Shown here piece by piece: positions 43,925 through 54,230 of a stretch of 64,000 nt of DNA (its first letter is position 1; every line of letters starts with the position of its first letter). The notes under the pieces were generated by a model that saw only the letters and a program-made list of their open reading frames with translations, was not told the DNA's origin and did no database searches. The position numbers and the translations under genes are program-made. The stretch covers positions 1,302,001 through 1,366,000 of the forward strand of contig RBKR01000014.1 of NCBI GenBank assembly GCA_004835665.1. The letters are read 5' to 3'. This DNA is from Phoma sp. XZ068. Taxonomy: Eukaryota; Ascomycota; Dothideomycetes; Pleosporales; Didymellaceae.

Positions 43925-45590
43925 CTGTAAGGATCCTACCATTAATATTTATCTACATAGGCTCTATATAATTGAACTATGGCCGATATACAAACCCTAA
44001 ATCGGACCTTTGCAGCTTCGTATATGTTATACTTCCAAACTCTTGCCAGTCGATTGTGGTCTAACGCTGAAGATGTTGCTTTGTAACAAATTGCCCCGGG
44101 CAGAGGTAGAACCTATCCAACTACAAGGCGCCAACAAAAACGAGTAGAGGCAGTTCAACGCGCGTCCCAGCTGTGTACTGTGTCATAGATGTTCTTTGCG
44201 CCCTTTGTATCCTTAGCAGTCACGGTAATGAGGCGGTCGATAACATTTACGAGGACGGAGAAGATGGTGGGTATAGCGCTGGCGATACACCATGTGGCGT
44301 TAAGTTCATTGTGGCAATGAGTCGCAAAAATAATGAGAAAACAAGTCAGAGGCAGTGTGGTTCATTCGTGTACAACCTTCGTCTTTTTGCTAAGGTTCCA
44401 TGCCCCGAGAGGAGGATGCCACAAACTGCGGCATGTCATTAACGCCTAGGTCTTGGACGAAGTAACCGCCTTTATTTAGATTTGCCAAAATGATTTTGCT
44501 ATCAACTCGTTCCTACAATCCTCTCACTGTCGTTCAATTATAAATGCAGGTCCATTTTGCATTGTGTCCAATCTCGAGGAACCTGCTGTGGTTTCACAAT
44601 CTCTCTACTAATAGTGCCAGAAAAAGAGCCGAAGCCGTTAAGCCGACCAATAGACGAGTAGGTTGAACTGTCACCTTGATTTAATATCGATGTAGAATAG
44701 CTGGACGCTGTGGAGTCGCTGTCGATGAAGAAGCTGCAACGGTCTCCGACTGGGCCATAGGCGAGCCAATCGTATGGTGTCTACTTGATGAGAATGCTGT
44801 TATTTTTACTGTATCAACTTTAACTCTCCCCCGTATCGTGCTCCTGCTGTAGATAAGTATTGCCAGTGATCCTGGTTCTTGGACGCCAAAAGTATCGACG
44901 GTCAGCGTCAAGGCGCCAACTCAGATCGCTGTTTACAGAAGCAAGATGGTCGATACAGCTGAAAGACTTAAACAACTAATCGATTTCTGAAGTCGATAGA
45001 TAAACGTAGAAGTTGAGATAATTTAACTTCAATGTGCAAGGGTTAGAGTGGTTCTCCATGTCAAGAAAGGGCATCGCGATCAGGAACATCAAATAAAACC
45101 CGCAACTTCAACACGATGCATGTCAGCAGTCCGAGCAGCTACAGCAAGGACGAGCAAGCTACTGTGTTCGCAGCGTAGTTCTCCACGATATTGTCTCTCT
45201 AGATTTCTTGTATAGGCACTGCATGCTAAGAAACAATGAGCTACACATTGCATTCAAATTGCGTAACCCGTGCCAGGGTCTTATCAGGCCTGATTAGGCT
45301 TACGATCAGTCACATCCCACTCGAATATTATTTATGCTACACGTGAAGAGTGAAGCGCGTTTGTCTGTTCATACAGCGATTCGCTTGTTAGTCTCATCCT
45401 CTGCAAAAAGGCCGAAATAGCGTCAAGGGCTCCTCATTGTTCATGTGGGATAGTAGCTTCGAGACACCTCGCAGATGCTCCTTTTTGACATATAGTAGGT
45501 TGCATATTGAAGGAGATGCATCTGGTAGCATGTGAGGCATGTTCCTTCCTCGGTGCCGCCTAGTATTATCTTTTGGGACTAGATCATCGG
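43925..45590. other. Gene-poor stretch, no supported gene
   Basis: About 1.7 kb of short frames without domains. The base composition is mixed, with no long repeats visible. Confidence 0.4.
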
Positions 45591-45645
45591 CTGGGCAGCC
45601 GCGGGGCGGGCCGCAAGGCGGGCTGCGGGGCGGCCTTTTGGGTAT
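45591..45645. repeat. GC-rich direct repeat block
   Basis: A sharp island of nearly pure G/C in moderate-AT surroundings. GCGGGGCGG occurs at about 45601 and again at about 45625, with GCAAGGCGGGC between. It may be a small unmutated minisatellite. Confidence 0.6.
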
Positions 45646-45853
45646 AGTTCGGAGCGTTTTGGCAATAGCATAATGCAATAAAACGAGTGGTAAAATTACT
45701 AAGCGCTGGATATTTTAGCTAGGTGGGTGAGATGGGGAAATGTAAGCTTGTTGGCTGCGGGCCTGGCGTCCGCAAACGCCGTCTATTGGTCCATTAATTG
45801 CCGAGAGGCAGACCTCGGCGAGGATACATATAATCCTAGCTTAAATATGCTCT

Positions 45854-45880
45854 TACTCCTAGTAGGCTACTCCTAGTAGG
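45854..45880. repeat. 14-bp tandem duplication
   Basis: TACTCCTAGTAGG(C) occurs twice head to tail, each copy with a CTAG core. Short and of unknown meaning. Confidence 0.55.
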
Positions 45881-45891
45881 GATAAAATGCA

Positions 45892-45963
45892 AGGACGTAA
45901 ACCCATGCCAGGATGCAAACCCCTCTCAGGGCGCAAACCCATCACAGGACACACTCGCCCTGG
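45892..45963 (+). repeat. 18-bp minisatellite, four diverged units
   Basis: Four consecutive 18-base units start at 45892, 45910, 45928 and 45946, each beginning AGG and containing a CAAACCC-like core (AGGATGCAAACCCCTCTC is one). The 18-base period keeps an open frame (hexapeptides such as GRKPMP, GCKPLS), but the surrounding 111-codon frame has no other sign of being a gene. Confidence 0.7.
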
Positions 45964-46634
45964 TACAGCCTCCCCGAAGTTGGTCTTGGGACAATGTTTG
46001 GTCCTAGGACCACCTTTGATCCTCAGATTGCATTTGCAGTTCCATGATCCAGATGAACTGCTCCTACCAGCGCCTCACCTGTTGAAGCAATGGATTTCTG
46101 CGGTATCTGCCCTGCCAAGGTTATTGAGATGGGGTTTGGGCTACCTAGATGGGCAAGTGCTTCGCCAGCCCGCTTGTATAAGCAATCTTGCTCAATTTCG
46201 TCTTCTCGCACAGTCCCAATAGCATTAATGATGGTACCCAGGTAGTAAGCTCGTATTGATTACCGGCAGAAGTCAAAAAAATTGTACTTGGATATTGCAA
46301 GCTGAAAAGCTATCAGCGGAGAACTGGACGCATTAGGCAAAAGGCTCTTCGGTTGTTTGACAATGGAACTATGTGTAAGCAATAGCTACTTCTAGGGCCG
46401 GAGCGCTACATAACAATGGTAGAGACAGAAACTAATGCGATGCATGGCTGATTGCGGAAGCATTACATTTATTGGCCCACCCAGTCCTTTCCCATGTGGT
46501 TCAGCCATCCAAGTAGGATTCTACATTGTGACCCAATTAATTCAACCAGATGCGGTTCACTGGGCTTTGATTAGTGTTTACATGCTGGGATTGCGATTAG
46601 AGAGGATGACATGCAGTCTGTAAACGCTGAACAC
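45964..46634. other. Intergenic, no gene seen
   Basis: About 670 bases with no supported coding region. Confidence 0.4.
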
Positions 46635-46724
46635 TGGTATAACGCTTCGTATTAGTATGTCGCTCGATATTGGTATGACACTTGGTATTGGTATGACACT
46701 TGGCATTTGCATAACGCCCGGTGC
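46635..46724. repeat. 18-bp minisatellite, five units, upstream of a secreted-protein gene
   Basis: Five adjacent 18-base units. Units 3 and 4 (TGGTATGACACTTGGTAT and a one-base variant) are nearly identical; the others differ at several positions. The block ends about 150 bases before the ATG at 46872. Confidence 0.8.
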
Positions 46725-46763
46725 AGCCGTCCCAGGGGCTTTTTTTCTATACAGATTGCTTGA

Positions 46764-46773
46764 ATATATAAAA
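46764..46773 (+). promoter_or_regulatory. TATA box of the cysteine-rich secreted protein gene
   Basis: TATATAAAAG lies about 100 bases before ATG 46872, directly downstream of the 18-bp repeat block. A strong TATA is common in inducible fungal genes. Confidence 0.55.
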
Positions 46774-46871
46774 GGGCGCTGAAGAGACGGTGTTTGAAAC
46801 CATCACTCGCACTTCAATTCCAATCGAAAGATTCAGCTCAGAGCCTCAAGCAACTTGCCATTATCTTCGAA

Positions 46872-47462
46872 ATGCAGTTCTTTAAGCACATCCTCCTCCT
46901 CGCTAGCGCCGTCGCTGCGGTGGACATCAGACTCTACCCTAGCTCAGGCCAATGCTCTGGTACTTGCCCCCCGCTAGCTTACTGTTACTTAAGGTGACTA
47001 ATCATTTCCCACTCAGGTGATTACGTTGTCTGCGGAGGCATCAACGCCAATACCTGCTGCGGCGTTGGTAGTGGCCAAGCTAAAGGCGCCATTTACTTTA
47101 CGAACCTGCCGAATCCTGCCCTTGCTCGCACCTACGGCCGAGGTGAGGGTTGTAACAATCTGATCCGCCAGGACCGCACCACATCGCTCAACTGGTGTGT
47201 TTTCAACCTGGCCAACTCGATCACCGGTGGCCAGTGGCAGTTCACTTCGAAGAGACGCGCTGTCCAGGCACGTGAGAATGCGGACTGCGTGCGCCCGGAT
47301 ACTGGCTACGTTCAGGGACGCCAGTTTAACCTGACAAGCTTGGATGACAAGGCATTTGGCGAGTTCCTGGAATACATGGAGAGCACTCAGCCCGCCGTTC
47401 CGGACCAGTTCTTGGACTCTGAAATCGTGAGCGACGAGGGAAGCGCGATCGCGATCAACTAG
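46872..47462 (+). CDS. Cysteine-rich small secreted protein (effector candidate)
   Basis: Exons 46872-46959 and 47017-47462 (57-nt intron, phase 1, CTAAT-type branch) give 177 residues. Signal peptide MQFFKHILLLASAVAA. Seven cysteines (28, 35, 43, 44, 75, 90, 120), including an adjacent pair in NTCCGVGSG; odd numbers leave one unpaired or an intermolecular bond. A basic KRR at 108-110 could be a processing site. The C-terminal 60 residues have no cysteine and are acidic. I do not recognise a named family. Small size, signal peptide, cysteines and an isolated gene-poor repeat-flanked setting fit an apoplastic effector, but that is inference. Confidence 0.8.
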
Positions 47463-49535
47463 GATTCGTCTTGGTCTCCAGAGCGACGGATCTGACGGAA
47501 AATACCTAACTACAAGAGCAGTTGTGTTTCTCCTCAATTTTGGACTTGATGTTTGCATCCTGAAGGCTAGATAGCGCTGTCTAGCTCCCATCGGATATCC
47601 TGTCTTTATCGATTAAAATTTAGCTAGAGCAATGCAATCGTTCTAATCAAAGATTTGTTGATCATAGTTGAAACTCGCACGCACTAGCTCATGCTAAGAT
47701 ATGGGCTGCTAAGAACTTTCTACATGACTGTAACACCATCCGCTGAGTAAAGAGCTGCCGAAGTGCGGCTACACGACGATATATTAGCCGTATCCTTTTC
47801 ACCCCGTCGACTGTTTTTTCGAGATCATTTTCTATCCCCCGAGTATACTGAGGAAGTCTTCGATTTTTCCTAGTGCCGTACCATGCGTGGAGGTTTCTTA
47901 CCAACAGGATGCAAGGGAATTGGTTTGAAGTTCTCTATATTACCGCCGTGAGATTATAACCTCGAGGTATTATTCAGTACTTACTTGCAAAGGCCCTCTT
48001 TTCTTGTTCCCGGCTGCATTTATCGAATCTCATCATTCAAATCTTGCCTATTAGCTTGATAAATATCTAGTCACTCGTTTTAATGTATGTCGCTGTTCAC
48101 ATAGCCCTGCCAATATGGTTTGGGCCTCTGGGTCGCTCATGCGGTTTTTTGCTCTTCTGTAACTGGCTCACACCGCTCTGTGCGCGCTGCGAATTGGGCA
48201 TTGAATATTCGCCCCACCGTTCCTTCCGGCGCGAAGCTCCGAATGGGTACTCTCTCGTAGCAAGCTTCAGTCTCTTGGGCTATGGTTTGTCTTTGACATT
48301 TAAGCAAGTCCTCAATCAAACAGTAAAATTCGACGATTATGTTGCCTCGCTGGGGGCTCGGGCATACCATAGTGGCCTTGAGAATGAGGTCCTCGCTGTA
48401 AGCGTTTGTCTTGCTAGCTGCGGCACAGCTATGGAAACTGTGCACATGATGGCTGCTGGAGCCTGGGCCTTTACACGAGCGTTATTCCCAGGCTATCCAC
48501 TGGTCGCTTTGATCGATAGCGTATAGGGCAGCTGGAACGTAGTCTGTTTCGAAGATGCAACATCTGGAATGAAATGCAATGGTGAATTGAACAATAAACA
48601 AACGATAAATATGTTCCAGGCGCCAAGGTTGCAATTTCGCTTCAAGTTTTATTGAGTCGTACCCTGACGTTAAAAACATCGAAGATCTTCCAAAGATCAG
48701 CTATGTTCTTGCCTCATTACTACTTTCAACTCAAACGTCGCATGAGACCTCTTCATGGCCACCAACCCGTCTCTAAGGGCTGCACAAACTTGCGATGCTA
48801 GATTGATCTTTGGAAAAAGGTATTGTCTCCACCCAGTCCAGAATTGGGACAAGCTAACTCCAACGGTTACAGTGCAAAGGCAAGGAGTGTGGCCTCCTCC
48901 ACTGTATCCGATACAAGCAATACGTCGACCTCAACAACTGCACCTCGCGCAGCCGCCAAGTCGACTTGATGAATTGCCCCACGTTATACTGGTAAGACAT
49001 TGAAGTTTGATCTCTACAAGGATGTTTACGCCGCGTTCGATCTAGACATGCTCGTCGCCAGCAGCCGAAATTCTAGGTTAACATATGCCCCATATATCGC
49101 CTCTCTAGCGCTGCTTGGGCTGAATGCCTGTCAGGGAATCTGTCTAGGAGGCGCCGCAAATGCACATTCAATGGTAGTCTAAAAATACTCGAGTACTTTA
49201 CAGTCCTTTGATGCCCATTCTTCGTCGTTCATTTGAACTATCCCCGTCAAACACTACCCTTGCTTTCTGTCCAAGACTTTAGAAAGATACCCCGCAGACC
49301 ATAGCTCAGCTGAGGAAGGTACAGGTATCCTTTTCACGCCAATCCGCTCCAACTGTCCAGTTTCATTGATTGTATATCGTCTCGAGTCGGCTACCTGGAT
49401 GGCGTGGTCAACTTCTGTGTCCGCCCTCTGTCGTGACAGGCAATTAACTATTCCTTCGCTCGGGTAAGACTCCTCTATGCTGCGATAGCAACAGGAAATG
49501 GCATCTATATTTGGCCTCAATGTCGGCACATTTGC
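47463..49535. other. Gene-poor stretch, no supported gene
   Basis: About 2.1 kb. At about 48872-48990 one plus frame reads CKGKECGLLHC .. LNNCTSRSRQVDLMNCPTLY, flanked by a possible acceptor (TTACAG) and donor (GTAAGA). It could be a scrap of a Cys-rich secreted protein, but no start or partner exon was found. The frame 48083-48526 has no known domain. Confidence 0.35.
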
Positions 49536-49956
49536 TCAGAAGCGTAGCCATTGTGTCAGGCAGTACTGGCCCTTCATTGCCCCTGCAACGTGTGGAAGAG
49601 TCTGATTACTGACTAAGACTATTATTCTCACCAAGTCTTTGCTCCAAACGTCTTGTTTCCGCGCCGCAAGAGCATGTGAATCTACACCTTTCATGAGGAG
49701 GAAGGCGGCAAGTGGTTCACTGTTGGTATCCAACGCCACATGGAGGGCAGTTTATCCAAGATCTGTTGCTGTCTTTACGTATGTTCCATGTTGAAGCAAG
49801 GCATTGGTATTGTGAACCTCTAGGACTCTTTCTTACATCGCAGCGGCGAGTGAGCTCTTTTAGCCACGGGAATGTCCATAGGCTCTCACAACCCTCGAAT
49901 CGGGCTGGGTGTGCGCTATTGCAGCTGCATCTGGTCCGTTGACATAAATAATGCAT
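49536..49956 (-). pseudogene. Ankyrin-repeat protein relic
   Basis: On the minus strand one frame reads LLQHGTYVKTATDLG, a stop, then TALHVALDTNSEPLAAFLLM and KGVDSHA. This is the ankyrin pattern (LLxxGA.. TALHxAxxxxxxxxAxxLLxxGxD) broken by a termination codon near 49750. Flanking sequence has more stops and no further clean repeats. It is a decayed fragment of a larger ankyrin protein. Confidence 0.55.
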
Positions 49957-50082
49957 AAAGGCGGATTGTTAGTATATTGAGAGTGAAGCTTGAATAGCGG
50001 TTAGGAGCGTCGCCGGACAAGCCGGCTTCCGTATTGGCGCAGTGGTCTAGCACAGTGCACGGGGATACACCCGCGTTGAAGG

Positions 50083-50450
50083 TCACAGAAATTCGGAGGC
50101 TCCATCATTTGCAATGTCAAGATTACAGTCAATGTATGTCTGGCTGTAGGTAGACCCTCGACTTGTGTACGAGTTGGGGCCGCAGGGAATCCTGATTGGT
50201 GCCGTCCATGCCGTCGGCATCACGGTCGGCGTCGCGGTCGACGTGCTCGTGCTGGAAGGGGAGATAGTAGAATTGGAAATTGTCAAAGTGCTCGATGATC
50301 ACGACGGACTGGCGATACACCAGTGCTGGAACTGGTGATCTCATAAGCGGCAGTATTGATAACATCGTACTTGCTGCTGCCGGAATAGTAGCCAGTGTTG
50401 GTAGTGTAACTGAGGTCCTAGGTACGTGTGTTGAAGGCACGGTAAGGGCA
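50083..50450 (-). pseudogene. Ser/Thr-rich secreted-protein relic
   Basis: One minus frame encodes a Ser/Thr/Pro-rich stretch (STSTSTATPTVMPTAWTAP) followed by IPCGPNSYTSRGSTYSQTY and IDCNLD, resembling the linker and start of a Cys-containing cell-wall or adhesin-type module. Upstream and downstream continuity is lost to stops and frame changes. The assignment is weak. Confidence 0.35.
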
Positions 50451-50719
50451 AAGGGGGATCACTTTCTAAGTGAGGATATACGAGGTGAGATAGTTGCAAG
50501 GCTTGTACTTGCAATCAGTCGTCATGGACCTTGACGTAATCTGTTTGGGCTTGGCATGCAACGGCACAGAGAGCAGGGTCGTACGAGTTGTCGTTGAAAG
50601 GTGCAAATACGCGCCGCGACCCCGCACCTAACAACCGTCGAGTGCGCACTTAGCCAAGACAGGTAGCAGTATCATCCCTTTATACATCTGAACTCGGGCA
50701 CTTGTATATCAAAAGCAAC

Positions 50720-51575
50720 ATGAAGTTGTTCAACATATGGTCTGTGGTGTCGACAATCGGAACCGCACAAGGTATGTTGCTCTGGACAGCCTCTTGAGCG
50801 ATCGATGCTGATGGCCGAAGCGCTTCGTCGCGTTCAGACTGGGACTGAAGATGAGAACGACATCATAGCTCCCTTAATCAACCGCAATGGCTGGGTAAAC
50901 CCAGAGGATCTAGCTACTATGCCACAGTGCATCGCTCAACAGGAACAATCTACATGGCTATATGCTATAACCAGCTGCACCCGCAAACAATGCACCCGAC
51001 ACTTTGGGATAATTTGTACTCATCACCAGTGGCTCACGCAGCTTAGTTGTCTCAGCACCGAAATTTCTCCTGATGTTATTGGTCAGTATCTCCCGTTCTG
51101 TAGTCGATCAGTGCTCGCCAAAGCGCAATTGTTCCACTGGGTATACACCATCACCGGCTGAGCATGGCTTGTTAACGTCGGCGACGCCAAGGGACTACAA
51201 ACTCCGTCTCCAATCTCTTTGACAAGGGGCTACACGGCTGTTGGGGTAACTGAAAAGGCACCAACGTGCCTAACGGAATCGATCGTTGGGCTGTCCGACG
51301 AGCCGTTTGAGCATGTCATGGCATCATGTAGCTGCACATCTGACACTCGACATACCGGGAATGCCGCTCGTCCGTGGGAGTACAAGGAATCGCAAGCGTC
51401 CATCGTCGCCTTGGACTTCGAAACGGCTGCTTACGACCTCACTCTACGCAGAATAGCGTACGGCGACTATTTCAATAAGCGTTACTTTTACGAGATATTC
51501 AGTGCAAAACCAAAGACGGAACCTTATTTAGGGCCAGGGTCTGGGCTGTTTAGCACTGTGATCTTCCGCCTTTGA
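50720..51575 (+). pseudogene. Secreted protein broken by one TGA
   Basis: Signal peptide exon 50720-50771 (MKLFNIWSVVSTIGTAQ), intron 50772-50820, then a reading frame from 50821 to 51575 interrupted only by TGA at 51159-51161. The conserved-looking cysteine-rich part includes MPQCIAQQEQSTWLYAITSC, TRKQCTRHFGIICTHHQWL and YLPFCSRSVLAKAQL. The frame resumes directly after the stop with AWLVNVGDAKGL and APTCLTESIV, RHTGNAARPWEY. I recall this as an uncharacterised family of secreted fungal proteins. The TGA stands where such proteins have Arg, so CGA to TGA (C to T) is likely, as in RIP or deamination. The family's further C-terminal part is not evident past 51575. Confidence 0.7.
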
Positions 51576-52500
51576 TGCAGGTCATCCTCGATATAGGGCC
51601 ATTTCAAGTCTGTCAGACTAGTAGATCTACCCAAGTCAACAATCGTACCAGGCTCACTGGCAAGATTAGCAAGACCCTAGTTGCGTCCCCAGGACCCATG
51701 CAAGACGAAAAAGGTGAGTGTATATTAGCGACGGAATCAGCTGCGCAAGATTAGAATGGTAGGCAGCGCAACAGCAACATACATAAAAGAATCAAGAATA
51801 AAGGCAACCAAGGAAGAGCAAAAGCGTCAGAATTGTGGCTGGCCTCTCCTGAGCGAGCGGTCACTAGCGGATGGCTTTACATATACCACGTCATGGCGAA
51901 GAAAGGAAAGCTCATCTCAGACTCCACCCCATTGCTGCAGGGCCTAGAGAAGCCCAAGTTCTCAGAGTCGGTGGGGTACAGCAAGATTGAGCATAGTAAA
52001 CACTAATCTCCTTGGTCACGATTCTCACGGTCACCGTGGTTCGATCAAGGGTGTACTACTTGCATTATGACGTTCTGTGCATTTAGTGGCTGTGCGAATA
52101 CCAAGTCTGTGACTGCATTCTTCATTGTTGTTGGGTCTTGAATGATATCAACAACACACTTTGCTTGGCTTGTTGCCTGCATGAGCTGTGTGCCAGGTCT
52201 TGGTAGGCTCATGTCGGGTCACTCTTCATTTCAATTGCCAATCTCTCTATTAGCATACCTGTGCCCATTTTGGGCATTGAGGCGCGGAATAGGCGCTTGC
52301 GAATGGTGAGACCGAAGTAACAGTGATGCGAGGACTACCTGAGACCGCAACACTCGATGCCGGCTAAATATGGTTGATCGCTCAGACATGAATGCAAGGC
52401 AACGTTGCCTCGTTGATCTGTTTGGTGACTTTCGTGGTGCTAATGACTAGCGGTATCGCCGGTCGACTACTGTGGCATCGCTGATGCAGCTTGATCGGTA
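51576..52500. other. Gene-poor stretch, no supported gene
   Basis: About 0.9 kb after the broken secreted-protein gene. Only short frames. Confidence 0.4.
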
Positions 52501-52700
52501 CACTTAGCACGCTTATACCAACCCTAGTAGCCAAGAGCTTTACGCCTTAATAGTTTTAAAAGCGCCAGACTAGACAATATTAGCCTAGAATACTACTACT
52601 TAGTTTTAATAAGCATTGCTAATAAGAATTCCTAAGATTAGAACGAGATTTCTGAGCTAGTTGGCTAGTTATAGGTAGATTATGATAGTATCTTAGATAC
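52501..52700. repeat. AT-rich, probably RIP-mutated relic
   Basis: About 200 bases very rich in TA and poor in CG (many TTAG, CTAG, AATA steps), standing out from both sides. Same texture as the retrotransposon tail at 61.9-64 kb. Confidence 0.5.
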
Positions 52701-52749
52701 TAATTTACACGGTGGAGTGCATTAAAGGGCCAGTAGTTGGGGCTTGCGA

Positions 52750-54230
52750 TCCTCTATTCCCTTTGAAGCCTCTGTTCTCAGCAAGTGTGGGCGTACTATT
52801 AAACTTCCGAGCGGGAATCTTCCGCTCGTAGAGCTCATCAAGTTCCCAGTACGTGCGGCCGTATGTCTGATCGGACCTATTAGAAGGAGACGCTTGCCAA
52901 TCGGTGAATGTGAACTCACCTCAGGATAGTAGAAGTAGAGGATAATAATAGTAGGAATGAGCACCCTGCCCAGACGTAGGTAGCCTTGACTCCAAGATTA
53001 GCGGCATCGGGGCTGATCAGGTAAGAGATGGTCCATTGGAAGATAACACTGGAGATCTGTTAGAAACATTGAGTTTCTTAGAAACGCTCGGGTTCGACCT
53101 ACAAGCCAATACCATAGCAGCCCATGTTAAAGGAGGTCGTCTGAGCCCGTAATCTGGGTGTTGAGGTTTCTCCCGCAGCGACGTAGCCAATCGGCCCTGC
53201 GGAGAAACCGTAGCAGATGACCCAGAGCAAAAGGAACGCTAGAGCAGCACGATTGGAATGTCCTCCTTTGAAGAAACCAGTCGTCGCAAGCGCGACGTTG
53301 AATATCAACATGAGGAAGCATCCACCAATTAGGAGGGGCCTTCGTCCAATGTGCTCACAAGCAAGCAGGGCGCAGACGATCGAGACAAGCAGCAGAACAA
53401 AAGTAATAATGGTGACGAGGAAGGGATTCTCAATACCAGCAACGGCAAAAAAGTACGTGGAGTAAGAGAAGACAATTGGGGCACCAGCTGCCCACTGGCT
53501 ACAGATGCCAACGCATCCGGCAAGAGTTCGGCGCCAGTTGAGTCCTCGGAAGATCTCGAAGAAAATGCTATTGCCATGTTGGTTGAGCTCTTGCTCAGCA
53601 ATTATGCCAAGCTGAATGACACGATACTCGTAGTCCAGATCGTAGTCCGGGGCAGATCCGTACAGCTTGAGCATGCATTGTTTGTTCGCCTTTGCGAGCG
53701 AAATGAATGTGTGACTCCGGAACAAACCAGATAATAATAGCCAAGACTCCAGTGAATAGGTGCTGTGTAGCAATCAATGGCTTCCACTCTGTCGGCCGCT
53801 GGGTGACGATGAGCTGAGTGGCAACGGCGCCGATAAGCTGTCCAAGCGCAATAAACAGCTGGTATGCACCAATCATGAATCCTCGAACCTGATGAGGAGC
53901 GAGTTCCGAGATGTATACGATCAAGATTGACTGTGCAAGACCGACTCCTAGGCGAATGAGCATGGCGCCCACCAACCAGGTCTGCCAATTGTGGGCTGTG
54001 ATTTCAGAGGTTGACCCACCCAGCAAAATGATCACAGCGCCTATCATAGCTCCTTTTCGGCCCAGACGGTCCGCAAACCATCCTCCGGTGAACATGCCCA
54101 GTGTCTTGCTCATCTCTGCAAAGCCTTGCCAGAAGGAAACCGTTCTGGCGCTGATGGCCGGCTCGCCATTGTCGGTAGTATCACTCATATCACGAATGAA
54201 AGCTGGCATTGAAATGGCTTAGAGCTACTC
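52750..54230 (-). pseudogene. Decayed MFS sugar transporter
   Basis: Sugar-porter of the alpha-glucoside/maltose-permease-like group. Good blocks remain: MPAFIRDM, GGWFADRLGRKGAMIGA, VYISELAPHQVRGFMIGAYQ, then in another frame SAPDYDLDYEYRVIQLG, GLNWRRTLAGCVGICSQWAA, EHIGRRPLLIGG, PIGYVAAGETSTPRLRAQT, then TISYLISPDAANLG, and after a likely intron GRTYWELDELYERKIPARKF. Damage includes TAG and TAA just before MPAFIRDM (54225-54227, 54219-54221), a frameshift near 53690, and another near 52960 before LYFYYPEV. The N-terminal helix is missing. The stops fit CAG/CAA to TAG/TAA, suggesting C-to-T mutation. Confidence 0.8.

Noticed and set aside
47013..47591. 192-codon minus-strand open frame
   Set aside because: Exact antisense shadow of the secreted-protein exon, which has a signal peptide, cysteines and an in-phase intron.
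48872..48990. Cysteine-rich exon of another effector
   Set aside because: Splice-like borders exist but no start exon, signal peptide or downstream exon could be assembled.
49980..50090. Possible tRNA-like segment (GGCGCAGTGGTCTAGCA)
   Set aside because: Resembles a D-arm but no acceptor stem, anticodon arm or T-loop GGTTCGAATCC pairing could be built.
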